A stretch of 32,750 nucleotides of DNA from Desulfobulbaceae bacterium (GCA_015489765.1 WFZC01000210.1:1-32750); one strand, 5' to 3'; counted from the stretch's first letter, positions 16,953-24,540 are shown. Translations and numbers: made by a program. The notes: generated from the letters alone by a model not told the origin.

Positions 16953-16968
16953 TTATTTGGAAAAATGG
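16915..16968 (+). repeat. Degenerate second unit of the dispersed repeat
   Basis: A GATTTTCAT block, a TTTGTTGTG block and GGCATGCTGGTTTAT recur in the same order about 80 bp after the copy-1 unit, with more mismatches. The unit runs into the last codons of the CBS-PAS-LuxR gene, which ends at 16953 on the minus strand. Confidence 0.55.
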
Positions 16969-18977
16969 GTCGAGAGATAGGTGCGCAGGGAGATTTTCCG
17001 GTTATTGATACCAAGCTTTTTCCGAAGGTTATTGCGGTAGGTTTCCACGGTCCTTACGGAAATACCGATAATGGTGGCAATATCCTTGCTAGTTTTGCCC
17101 TGGGTTACCAGGTCGGCGATCAGGGATTCCCGGGGTGAGAGGCCCAGGAGGATTTCCTTGCTTTTTGGGGAGAAGGAGCCGGCAATGGAGTTGATATGGG
17201 CGGTAATGATATTGATGGTTTCCACCTGTTGCTCACTGGTTGCCGACTGGCGGAGCAGATCGAGATAGGGCGTGACCAGGGTTTTCAGGCGCACCGAAAT
17301 ATGTTCTTCGATTGTTTCCCTGGTTTTGGTGTGCTGGTCGAGCATGACCCGCAGGGCAATGTTTGCCTCTTCAATTTGCTGTTTTTTCTTTTCTATTTCG
17401 CCAAAGGCCTTTTTAAGGCCGGTAATATCGTTACCGAGAATAAGCGTTTCCCGGGGAGAACCCTTGTCCTCGAACCGGGTGACCGAGCTCCAGGATATGT
17501 TACGCCGGCTTCCGTCCCTGGTTATTAGTTCAACCTCCAGTCCGCGCACATCTTTTTTCTGGAATTCATGCAACAGGTCCGGGTCGGTATCCGGGCTCTG
17601 GCTCCTGTGAAAATAATCCTGCCAGTTTTTATTGAGTAACTCCTCGGTGGAGTAGCCGGTCAGCTTTTCTCCGGCAGGGTTGATAAAACGGATGGTTCCG
17701 TCCTGGGCAATACTGCAGATAATGGACGGGGCGGCATCGATAATTTTTCGCGAGAAATCGCGTTCGGCCTGCAGGGACAGCTCATGCTGCTTCTGGCTGG
17801 TGATATCAAGGGCAATCAGTCCAAAGCCGGTATCCTTTTTCTGCCGGTCATGGATGGAAAACAGGGTTGTTGCCAGGTAATGGACCTGGTTGTCGCGTAA
17901 CTGTTCAAGGACAAATTCACATTTGCCGTTTTCCCTGGCATCTGCAAGGGCCCTGGTAAAGGGGGCAAGCATGCCGCCATTGCGAAGGAAAATGGCCCCG
18001 TTTTGGCCGGTAAGATCATCGACATCAGCACCAAAAAAACGAACAGCCGCCTGGTTATGGAGAATGATATGAAAATCAGGGTCCATGATGGCAATGGCGA
18101 TTTCGCCTGCCGACTGCAGCATGCTGTCGAGGATTTCCGCCTCCCGCATCTGTTTTCTGGCCCTTTGCAGTTGCCTGGCCTGATGATTGATAACCTCTTT
18201 CAGGTGATCGGTGTAGCTCGTTCGTAAACCCTTGATCAGATCGGTTTCCGTGATTATACCGACACACCTGCCGCTGGAATTGATGACGACCAAGCGGCGC
18301 AGGCCCTTTTCCAGCAGGATCTTTGCGGCCCGGTGGCAGGAGACATCGGAAAAGATGGTCTGTAGTGGTTGGCTCATGACCTGCTGCAGTTGGACCTTAG
18401 GCAATGGTGTTCTTGAGCGTATCAGGCGTAACAGGTCTCTTTCGGTTACTATCCCTACCGGCATGCAGTTGTCTTCAATCACCAGCGAGCTGACCCTGCG
18501 GTCATGCATCAGTTTCATGGCCGTAAAAGCGGTTGCCGAGGGGGCAAGGCTTAAAACATCGCGCATCATCACCTGGCCGACACTTTTAAACTCCATGAAA
18601 TATTCAAGTCCAAGATGGGTGAGAAAATCGGTGCCAGTGATAATACCGACAAGATTTCCAGGGGAATCGGTCACCACCAGGTGGCGGATGCGGTGATTAA
18701 GCAGCAACTGGTACGCCTCCCGGTAGTCCATGTTGACCGGAGCGGTGAAGGGAGGACTGCTCATGACCTGGTGAATGGGCCGGGTGTAATCAATATCGTC
18801 CCGGACCCGCAGCTGGATAAGTGCCCGTTCGGTGAAAATGCCCAAAGGTTTTTGATTTTTTTCCACTACCAGGGAGCTGATTTTTTCATGTTCCATAATC
18901 TCCAGGGCCTTGCTTATCGGTGCGTCTGGAGAAATGGTAATCACCGGGGCGGTCATTACGTCCTGCAGGGTGTTCAT
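16953..18977 (-). CDS. CBS(x4)-PAS(x2)-LuxR HTH transcriptional regulator
   Basis: A 674-residue soluble regulator with no membrane segment. Four CBS motifs occupy about residues 1-260; each repeats a V-M-(S/T/R)-x-P/D-like start and a (G)I(I/V/F)T(E/G)xDL-like end. Such pairs bind adenine nucleotides. Two PAS domains follow, the second with FINPAGEKLTGYSTEELLNK and ILGNDITGLKKA. A coiled-coil/helical linker and a LuxR/GerE HTH (LSPRESLIADLVTQGKTSKDIA, then SVRTVETYRNNLRKKLG) finish the protein. There is no kinase or receiver domain, so it is a one-component factor. The ATG at 18977 has AAGGAG at 7 nt. Its target is unknown; the neighbouring genes (polyphosphate kinases, glucokinase) suggest energy status, which is speculative. 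Confidence 0.88.
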   Translation of the reverse strand: MNTLQDVMTAPVITISPDAPISKALEIMEHEKISSLVVEKNQKPLGIFTERALIQLRVRDDIDYTRPIHQVMSSPPFTAPVNMDYREAYQLLLNHRIRHLVVTDSPGNLVGIITGTDFLTHLGLEYFMEFKSVGQVMMRDVLSLAPSATAFTAMKLMHDRRVSSLVIEDNCMPVGIVTERDLLRLIRSRTPLPKVQLQQVMSQPLQTIFSDVSCHRAAKILLEKGLRRLVVINSSGRCVGIITETDLIKGLRTSYTDHLKEVINHQARQLQRARKQMREAEILDSMLQSAGEIAIAIMDPDFHIILHNQAAVRFFGADVDDLTGQNGAIFLRNGGMLAPFTRALADARENGKCEFVLEQLRDNQVHYLATTLFSIHDRQKKDTGFGLIALDITSQKQHELSLQAERDFSRKIIDAAPSIICSIAQDGTIRFINPAGEKLTGYSTEELLNKNWQDYFHRSQSPDTDPDLLHEFQKKDVRGLEVELITRDGSRRNISWSSVTRFEDKGSPRETLILGNDITGLKKAFGEIEKKKQQIEEANIALRVMLDQHTKTRETIEEHISVRLKTLVTPYLDLLRQSATSEQQVETINIITAHINSIAGSFSPKSKEILLGLSPRESLIADLVTQGKTSKDIATIIGISVRTVETYRNNLRKKLGINNRKISLRTYLSTHFSK

Positions 18978-19321
18978 CAAGCGCTCCTTGTGGATAGCCG
19001 GCTATAAAAAGTTTAAGGGAAACAGGTCCGATCGGACAGAATGGTAACGACCGAAAACAGGAATGGCAAGTATCCAGGCAGAGAAAGTGTTGTCGGTAAA
19101 ATCAGCGGATGCCGGTGTGACACTACCGGGCAGTTTTCGGCCTTCGTCGGGGCGCCATGTTTTGCTTTGTCTTCCATCACGGCTGCGGTATAGTGCAGGC
19201 AACCAGCTATCATGGATCATTTGGAGGCGGGCGTTATACCGGCGGACCGGCCCATGGACAAAGGATCATAGCTGGAAAATATTGCTAACCCGGAAAAGAA
19301 AAATCACACCAATGGCCACCC
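18978..19321. other. 344-bp divergent intergenic region
   Basis: This separates the CBS-PAS-LuxR gene (minus) from glucokinase (plus) and must hold promoters for both. I see no convincing -35/-10 pair, no terminator and no repeat. A short CCGATCGG palindrome lies near 19029. Confidence 0.4.
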
Positions 19322-20323
19322 ATGAGCAACCATGATTTGATTCTTGCCGGTGATATCGGGGCGACAAAAACCAATCTGGCCCTGTTTGAACGTGCTTCGT
19401 TTCCAGGTGGAGCGTTGCGGGAACGGAAGTACAAAAACAGGGAATTTGGCGGTATTACGGATATTGTTGCCTCTTTTCTCAAGGAGGTCCGGGAAAAACC
19501 GACCCTTGCCTGCTTCGGGGTGGCCGGCCCGATCCGCGATAACCGGGTGCGAATGACCAATCTGGACTGGCTCATTGACGGCCGTCAGCTCTCCCGGCGC
19601 CTGAAGATAGAAAAAATTGTTCTCATCAATGATCTGGTGGCCACGGCCAAGGGCGCCCCTTTACTCGGGGAAGATGAGCTCTTTCAGATTAATGGGGGCA
19701 AAAAAGACCCCAAGGGTAATATGGCCGTCATTGCACCCGGAACAGGCCTGGGAAAGGCCTTTCTTGTGCGCAAGAACAAACATCTTCTCCCGGTTGCCTC
19801 GGAGGGCGGGCATGGGGATTTTGCGCCTCGCAACCGGCAGCAACTTGCCCTGCTTGATTTTCTATGGCAGCGTGAAAAGCATGTTTCCGTTGAAAAGGTC
19901 TGTTCCGGGATCGGCCTGGTCAACATCCATGACTTTTTTACCTCTTCTTTGAATGCTGAAGATCCCGCTGTAACGTCCACTGCACCTGCCGAGCGGACAC
20001 CAATAATTGTCCAGACGGCGCTGGCGGCTCTTCAAGCCGGGAACAAGACCGCTATATCCCTGCGTACGCTGGCTCTTTTCTGGGATATCCTGGCGGCGGA
20101 GGCGGCAAACGTCGCCCTCGATGTCCTGGCCACGGGCGGTATCTATATCGGGGGCGGCCTCTGTCCACGCATGCTGCCGGTTTGTGTGAAGGATCGTTTT
20201 ATGGATATTTTTATCCGGGGCGTGTACCGGGAAATGCTTTCCGATATTCCCGTTTATATCATCCTCAACCCAAAAACCGCCCTCCTTGGCGCTGGAGCCT
20301 GTGGCCTGGAGTTGAGCCAATAG
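19322..20323 (+). CDS. glk: Glucokinase
   Basis: A 333-residue ROK-independent (E. coli-type) glucokinase that phosphorylates glucose with ATP. The N-terminal phosphate loop is GDIGATKTNLALF, the putative catalytic Asp104 lies in LINDLVATAKG, IAPGTGLGKAFL forms the nucleotide-binding segment, and ASEGGHGDFAPRN the glucose-binding site. The C-terminal IYIGGGLCPRM is also typical. Length is normal. The ATG at 19322 has a weak ribosome site. The gene stands alone, divergent from the CBS-PAS-LuxR gene and convergent with the small-protein pair. Confidence 0.94.
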   Translation: MSNHDLILAGDIGATKTNLALFERASFPGGALRERKYKNREFGGITDIVASFLKEVREKPTLACFGVAGPIRDNRVRMTNLDWLIDGRQLSRRLKIEKIVLINDLVATAKGAPLLGEDELFQINGGKKDPKGNMAVIAPGTGLGKAFLVRKNKHLLPVASEGGHGDFAPRNRQQLALLDFLWQREKHVSVEKVCSGIGLVNIHDFFTSSLNAEDPAVTSTAPAERTPIIVQTALAALQAGNKTAISLRTLALFWDILAAEAANVALDVLATGGIYIGGGLCPRMLPVCVKDRFMDIFIRGVYREMLSDIPVYIILNPKTALLGAGACGLELSQ

Positions 20324-20340
20324 AGAATGCGCTGTAACAG

Positions 20341-20616
20341 TCAGCTGGTTTGCTGTTTCCCGGCCGCCCGAATACTCTCCAAAAGAGAAATTATTTTTGG
20401 CCGACCGGGATTTTCAAAGACCTCCTTCCACTCCTCTTCCGACAGTTCCCGACGGAGATAGCCGGCAACATCGAAATAGGCAAACCAGCAGTCAAGAATT
20501 TTGAAGCAGGGCAACCCCATGTTTTCCTGTCGGCAATAGGAAAAATAGATCTCGTGGCCAAGGCGCGGGCACCTGATGAGCAGGCTGTTGTCCGGTGGCG
20601 AGGTGGAATCTTTCAT
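20341..20616 (-). CDS. Small Cys-containing conserved-type hypothetical protein
   Basis: A 91-residue soluble protein of unknown function. The N-terminal half has a cysteine set in the order CPRLGHEIYFSYCR, then LPCFKILDCW, four Cys that could bind a metal. The C-terminal half is charged and helical (LRRELSEEEWKEVF). From memory, similar short proteins occur in other sulfate reducers, but I cannot name a family. The start at 20616 lies 1 nt after the stop of the upstream small gene, so translation is probably coupled; an in-frame extension to 20709 would overlap that gene and is unlikely. Confidence 0.72.
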   Translation of the reverse strand: MKDSTSPPDNSLLIRCPRLGHEIYFSYCRQENMGLPCFKILDCWFAYFDVAGYLRRELSEEEWKEVFENPGRPKIISLLESIRAAGKQQTS

Positions 20617-20617
20617 A

Positions 20618-20812
20618 TCAGCTCTGTCCCTTGCCGGTGGTAAACAGTTCAAACATTTTTTCAAAGACCACCGGAATGGCCGATGCCTGGGCGCCTGCCG
20701 AGCCGGCATAGGTCCTGGTCAGCTCAAATGCTCGTTCAAAGGCCTCACTGTACGGGGAATCTTCGGGATATTGGACCACTTTGATCAGTTCCTGGGCCAT
20801 TTTGTCGTCCAT
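20618..20812 (-). CDS. 64-residue hypothetical protein, first of a two-gene unit
   Basis: The start ATG at 20812 has a good AAGGAGAG upstream. The product is short, mostly helical and acidic (MDDKMAQELIKVV, then YPEDSPYSEAFERAFELTRTYAG), with no Cys, signal or membrane segment. The frame stays open upstream to 20944, but that part looks non-coding and contains the promoter. The stop is 1 nt from the start of the Cys-containing protein, so the two proteins are likely made together. Function unknown. Confidence 0.7.
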   Translation of the reverse strand: MDDKMAQELIKVVQYPEDSPYSEAFERAFELTRTYAGSAGAQASAIPVVFEKMFELFTTGKGQS

Positions 20813-20882
20813 GGGGGCTCTCCTTGGAAAACTGTTGTTGTATCTACGTGTTCGCTGGGATTTTTTTAGCGCTGGCACGAAA

Positions 20883-20911
20883 AATATATCATGCCCAACC
20901 GCTTGACTCAA
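20883..20911 (-). promoter_or_regulatory. Sigma-70-type promoter for the two small genes
   Basis: On the minus strand TTGAGT (20911-20906) and TATATT (20888-20883) are separated by exactly 17 bp, matching consensus at 9 of 12 positions. The distance to the ATG at 20812 leaves a leader of about 65 nt. Confidence 0.55.
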
Positions 20912-20976
20912 GGAGCTTTCATGTTGACACAAGACCTTGGCCAATGCAAGAAAATAGGCCCCTGGTCAATTCGTTG

Positions 20977-21009
20977 CCAGTTTCTGGGTAAAAATTACCC
21001 AGAAACTGG
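20977..21009. repeat. Perfect inverted repeat with 15-bp arms
   Basis: Arms 20977-20991 and 20995-21009 are fully complementary with a 3-nt AAA spacer. The next plus-strand T-run begins about 12 nt later, so it is not a canonical terminator in either direction. It lies between two divergent promoters. Confidence 0.85.
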
Positions 21010-21119
21010 ACCATGGCGGGTATTTTTTTTACGGTCTTGTTTTTTTCGTCCATCAATGAAAAAAGGTAATGGTATTAAAGTGGCGGTTTTTCAGTGTGAT
21101 AATTTTTTTTTAAATAAAT

Positions 21120-21148
21120 TTCACATATGGCATGGTCTTGGCTATAAT
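21120..21148 (+). promoter_or_regulatory. Near-consensus sigma-70 promoter for a non-coding transcript
   Basis: TTCACA (21120-21125, 5 of 6), a 17-bp spacer, and TATAAT (21143-21148, 6 of 6). This is the best promoter by eye in the window, and it has no gene directly downstream before a terminator. Confidence 0.75.
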
Positions 21149-21154
21149 AGAGGC

Positions 21155-21280
21155 AAATGGCAACTACAAGCGGATGGCAGAAAAGTACAATCTGCTGGGT
21201 TATGTTGGCATTTTGTTGTAACATTTCTTCCTTTTCCCCGGCAGGTTCCTCCCCTCCTTTTCCTGTCGGGGTTTTTTTTT
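21155..21280 (+). ncRNA. Candidate small RNA (about 125 nt)
   Basis: A near-consensus promoter ends at 21148 and a strong intrinsic terminator ends at 21280, with no ribosome-site-supported gene between. A start about 7 nt after the -10 gives a transcript of about 125 nt. Its 5' part can form a small GCAGA/TCTGC hairpin (near 21178-21196), followed by a U-rich single-stranded segment before the terminator stem, a layout common in base-pairing sRNAs. I do not recognise it as 6S, tmRNA, SRP or RNase P RNA. A short frame beginning at the ATG at 21157 lacks a ribosome site and runs through the terminator. Confidence 0.5.
21236..21280 (+). terminator. Rho-independent terminator
   Basis: A 10-bp stem (21236-21245 with 21262-21271, one G-T pair) of CCCCGGCAGG and CCTGTCGGGG has a 16-nt loop and is followed by nine T's. 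It has no gene directly upstream and ends the candidate sRNA. Confidence 0.85.
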
Positions 21281-21460
21281 ATGTTTTTTCAGAAATAAAT
21301 AATCGTAACTGGTCACTTACAAATAATCAGCCGCCATGCCTTGACGAAGGCGTGCGGAGGTATAATTGTACAAGTTATGATCATTGCCTGGAAAAATCCG
21401 GACCGGAATTTGAAGATTTGTCATCAATATGGTGAATTTGAACATTGATTGGAGAAAGTC

Positions 21461-22918
21461 ATGAACAGAGTATCAAGGTCAATAGTGTATTCCATGACCG
21501 CATTATTTGTGTTTTCAGTGTTGCTGTTTTCAACCGCGGCCGGCGCCCTGGCAGGGAATGATGAAAATATCGCTCTGCTCGATAAAACCGGCAAGGCCTT
21601 TGCCGCTGTAGTCAAAAAGGCAAAACCGGCGGTGGTCTACATTGGTGTTGAAAAATCAATCCATGCGGCCGGAGGCCCAAACCCCTATGATTTTTTCAAT
21701 GATCCCTTTTTTGAACGGTTTTTCGGGCCCCAGTTCCGCCATCCCCGCATGCCCCATCGGCGCGAGTTTAAACAGAGGGGTGCGGGCTCCGGTTTTATTA
21801 TCGCCAAGGACGGCTATATTCTGACCAATAATCATGTGGTTGCGGATGCCGATAAAATAACCGTGCGACTGTCCGATGGCCGTGAGTTCAAGGCCAAGGT
21901 CGTGGGTACGGATCCGCAGTCCGATGTCGCCCTGATCAAGATTGACGGTAACAACCTGCCCGTTCTTCCCCTTGGAAATTCCGACAAGATCCAGGTCGGG
22001 GAATGGGTCATTGCCATCGGCAACCCCTTTGAACTGATGCAGACCGTCACCGTTGGTGTTGTTAGCGCCAAGGGCCGCAACCGGATGGGCATCAGCGAGT
22101 ATGAAAATTATATTCAGACCGATGCCGCCATCAATCCCGGCAATTCCGGCGGTCCCCTGCTCAACATTCATGGCGAGGCCATTGGCATCAACAGCGCTAT
22201 CTTTTCAAAAAGTGGGGGCTACATGGGGATCGGGTTCGCCATTCCCATTAACATGGCCAAAAATATAGAGCAGCAGCTTCTCAAGCACGGCAAGGTCACC
22301 CGGGGCTGGCTCGGAGTTATCATTCAGGACATGAATGAGGATCTTGCCCGCTCTTTTAATTTGAAGACCGACAAGGGCGTGTTGATCTCCGAGGTCAGCA
22401 AGGACTCTCCGGCGGACAAAGCCGGACTCAAGCAGGGTGATGTTGTCCTGGCCATTGACGGTAAGGCCGTGGAGAATGTGGGTGCTTTGCGCAATACCAT
22501 TGCCATGACCGCACCCGGAACCAAGCTGGTTCTCAAGGTCATCCGTGACGGCAAGACCTACTCCATTCCCGTGACCATCGGCAGGCAGCCCGCTGATTTT
22601 GAATCAATGGCCAAATCGGCAGGAGTCTCACCGCTGGCAAAGATGGGCCTGACCCTGCAGAACCTGACCCCGGAGCTGGCCGATCAGTTCGGATATCAGA
22701 AGGGACAAGGCGTTTTGATCGCCGGAGTTGATCCCGACAGTCCGGCCGGCCGGGTCGGTCTGCAGGCAGGACAACTGATCGAGGAGGTCAACAAGATCAG
22801 GGTCCATAATCTCAGGGAGCTGAAAAAGGCGCTTCGACGGACAAAGAATAAAAAACAGGTCCTGCTCAGGGTACGTGCCGGTGAATACAGCCAGTATGTA
22901 GTACTTAGGGCCGAATAA
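21461..22918 (+). CDS. degP: Periplasmic serine protease HtrA/DegP family (Do-type)
   Basis: A 485-residue secreted protease/chaperone for misfolded envelope proteins. A signal peptide is visible (hydrophobic residues about 9-30, likely cleavage near AAGALA). The trypsin-like triad is His125 in TNNHVV, Asp155 in SDVAL and Ser229 in GNSGGPL. Two PDZ domains follow, at about residues 285-375 and 390-480, so it is DegP/DegQ-type rather than DegS. A flexible Pro/Phe/Arg-rich LA-like loop lies before the catalytic His. The ATG at 21461 has GGAG at 21451. A perfect terminator follows the stop. The gene could equally be called mucD or degQ. Confidence 0.95.
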   Translation: MNRVSRSIVYSMTALFVFSVLLFSTAAGALAGNDENIALLDKTGKAFAAVVKKAKPAVVYIGVEKSIHAAGGPNPYDFFNDPFFERFFGPQFRHPRMPHRREFKQRGAGSGFIIAKDGYILTNNHVVADADKITVRLSDGREFKAKVVGTDPQSDVALIKIDGNNLPVLPLGNSDKIQVGEWVIAIGNPFELMQTVTVGVVSAKGRNRMGISEYENYIQTDAAINPGNSGGPLLNIHGEAIGINSAIFSKSGGYMGIGFAIPINMAKNIEQQLLKHGKVTRGWLGVIIQDMNEDLARSFNLKTDKGVLISEVSKDSPADKAGLKQGDVVLAIDGKAVENVGALRNTIAMTAPGTKLVLKVIRDGKTYSIPVTIGRQPADFESMAKSAGVSPLAKMGLTLQNLTPELADQFGYQKGQGVLIAGVDPDSPAGRVGLQAGQLIEEVNKIRVHNLRELKKALRRTKNKKQVLLRVRAGEYSQYVVLRAE

Positions 22919-22937
22919 ATTATAAACAATTTTTCCC

Positions 22938-22972
22938 GCTCCGGCGCTCTCTTGGCGCCGGAGCTTTTTTTT
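22938..22972 (+). terminator. Rho-independent terminator of htrA
   Basis: A perfect 10-bp GC-rich stem (22938-22947 with 22955-22964) has a 7-nt loop and is followed by eight T's. It ends only 17 bp before the ATG of the next gene. Confidence 0.92.
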
Positions 22973-22988
22973 ATTGTCTCCTCTGCCC

Positions 22989-23351
22989 ATGTCCGATTCC
23001 ATATCCTCTCTGCTGAGTTCTGTTCGCTTATTTGCCGATGCGCGCAACTGGGAGCAGTTTCACAGTCCGAAAAACCTGGCCATGGCGCTCATTGTCGAGG
23101 CGGGTGAGCTGGTCGAGCATTTTCAATGGCTGAGCGAGCAGGAGAGCTGTGCTCTGAGTTCGTCTCAACGGGAAGAGGTTGCCCTGGAGATGGCGGACGT
23201 TCTTATCTATCTCTGTCGGCTCAGTGACCGCCTGGATATTGATCTTTTGGCGGCGGCGCGGAAAAAGATGCGCATAAACGAAGAAAAGTATCCGGTTAAG
23301 CGCGCCCGCAACAGCCGAACAAAATATACCGCCTGGCGGGAAGAGGAGTGA
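22989..23351 (+). CDS. MazG-like nucleotide pyrophosphohydrolase
   Basis: A 120-residue all-alpha NTP pyrophosphatase of the small MazG/dCTPase (RS21-C6) type, which cleaves (d)NTPs to NMP and PPi for housecleaning. The metal-binding pattern is EAGELVEHFQW near residue 36, then EVALEMADVLIYL. I chose the ATG at 22989 over a TTG five codons upstream, which lies next to the htrA terminator T-run. Neither start has a good ribosome site. The leader is almost absent because the htrA terminator stands directly in front, so transcription must come from read-through or a cryptic promoter. The stop overlaps the GTG start of the next gene. Confidence 0.88.
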   Translation: MSDSISSLLSSVRLFADARNWEQFHSPKNLAMALIVEAGELVEHFQWLSEQESCALSSSQREEVALEMADVLIYLCRLSDRLDIDLLAAARKKMRINEEKYPVKRARNSRTKYTAWREEE

Positions 23352-24454
23352 AGGCTGCCCGCTTGGCCCTTGCCTTTTTCCTTCCCTGTCACCGGGTCAG
23401 CGAACTTGCGCCCGTTGGCGGCGGCAATGTCAATGATTCTTTCCAGGTCCGGCTTTTGTCCGGCCGCAGGTATATTCTCCAGAAGCTCAACCCTGCAGTC
23501 TTTTCGCATCCGGAACAGGTCATCGCCAACCTGTCGACAGTGACCGACTATCTTGACCGGGCCGGGAAAGAACAGCGGCGATGTTTGCTTCGCGTTCCCC
23601 GTCTCATCCGATCTCCAGCCGGAGAACCCGCTTTTGTCGATTCCAGGGGACATTACTGGCGGCTGCTCACCTGGATTGAACATACCCGCACCATGGCGAC
23701 TATCGGTTCCTGTGAGCAGGGGAGGGGGGTCGGGCGGCTGCTTGGCTGTTTCCACCATCTGTTAAGGGAGCTTCCCGCAGACAAACTGTATGATCCCCTG
23801 CCCGGATTCCATCATACGCCAACCTACCTGCACAGGTATGATCAGGTTGCCGGATCACGGTCAGCGGGTGTATTTTCCGGTGCGCGGGAACAGCGGTGTG
23901 CGGCCTTTATTGATGAGTACCGCAACCGGGCCGGTATCATCGAAGAACATCGGCAAGTCCTGTCTTCCTCTATTATCCACGGGGATCCCAAGGTGGGAAA
24001 TTTTCTCTTTGACGCCGGCGGTGAGCAGGCCGTCAGTCTCATTGATCTTGATACGGTCATGCCCGGCCTTCTGCTTCATGATCTCGGTGACTGCCTGCGC
24101 TCCTGCTGTAATCCCGCAGGCGAGGAAGTCGATTCCCCGGAACGTATCGTCTTTGACCGCAGTCTTTTTGCGGCTGTCATGGCAGGGTACTGTGAAAATG
24201 CCGGAGATATTCTGGGAAAAATTGACAGGGATTTGCTGATTGACGCGGTCTTTGTCATCAGTTTTGAGCTGGGACTCCGCTTTTTTACCGATTATCTGGC
24301 CGGTAATACCTATTTCAAGGTAAAGCGGCCGGAGCAGAACCTGCAACGGGCGCTGGTCCAGTTTTATCTCGCGGCCTCCATTGACAACCAGAGGAGAATT
24401 CTTGACCTTTTATGGCAGCAGAGTATTATGGCAGCCGATATTTCTTGTAGATAA
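23348..24454 (+). CDS. APH-fold sugar kinase-like phosphotransferase (NahK-like)
   Basis: A 368-residue protein of the aminoglycoside phosphotransferase/choline kinase fold. N-terminal GGGNVNDSFQV and YILQKLNPAVF resemble the nucleotide loop of N-acetylhexosamine 1-kinases. The catalytic loop is HGDPKVGNFLFD, with the expected Asp and Asn, and the metal motif is LIDLDTVMPG, followed by HDLGDCLRS. It probably phosphorylates a sugar or amino-sugar at C1; the substrate is not certain. The start is a GTG whose GTGA overlaps the mazG stop, preceded by GAGGA. Cotranscription with mazG is therefore likely. Confidence 0.8.
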   Translation: MKAARLALAFFLPCHRVSELAPVGGGNVNDSFQVRLLSGRRYILQKLNPAVFSHPEQVIANLSTVTDYLDRAGKEQRRCLLRVPRLIRSPAGEPAFVDSRGHYWRLLTWIEHTRTMATIGSCEQGRGVGRLLGCFHHLLRELPADKLYDPLPGFHHTPTYLHRYDQVAGSRSAGVFSGAREQRCAAFIDEYRNRAGIIEEHRQVLSSSIIHGDPKVGNFLFDAGGEQAVSLIDLDTVMPGLLLHDLGDCLRSCCNPAGEEVDSPERIVFDRSLFAAVMAGYCENAGDILGKIDRDLLIDAVFVISFELGLRFFTDYLAGNTYFKVKRPEQNLQRALVQFYLAASIDNQRRILDLLWQQSIMAADISCR

Positions 24455-24467
24455 GAAAAAATAATCT

Positions 24468-24526
24468 GGTTACCATCAATTGTTCAGAAACAAGGGATAC
24501 TGCTTTGCAGAGCTTTGATGGTAATC
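24468..24526 (+). promoter_or_regulatory. Structured three-way-junction leader before lysE
   Basis: Arms 24468-24479 and 24515-24526 pair over 12 bp with one G-T wobble. Inside are two hairpins: TTGTT (24480-24484) with AACAA (24489-24493) on a CAGA loop, and CTGC (24500-24503) with GCAG (24507-24510) on a TTT loop. The only purine-rich ribosome-site candidate, GGGA at 24527-24530, touches the base of the outer stem, 10 nt before the exporter ATG. The fold could control translation of that gene. No known riboswitch class is recognised. Confidence 0.5.
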
Positions 24527-24540
24527 GGGACAAATAATTT

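Larger units (their letters stand above)
20813..21460. other. 648-bp intergenic region upstream of htrA
   Basis: It holds, in order, a promoter for the small minus-strand genes (20883-20911), a perfect inverted repeat (20977-21009), a sigma-70 promoter (21120-21148), a strong terminator (21236-21280), and then about 180 bp up to htrA. A long frame at 21157-21435 crosses the terminator and is not a credible gene. Confidence 0.7.

Noticed and set aside
21341-21366. TTGACG and TATAAT as an htrA promoter
   Set aside because: The spacer is only 14 bp, too short for a normal sigma-70 promoter; kept out of the feature list.
21157-21435. 92-codon frame inside and after the candidate sRNA
   Set aside because: No ribosome site, and it reads through a strong terminator; composition is not protein-like.
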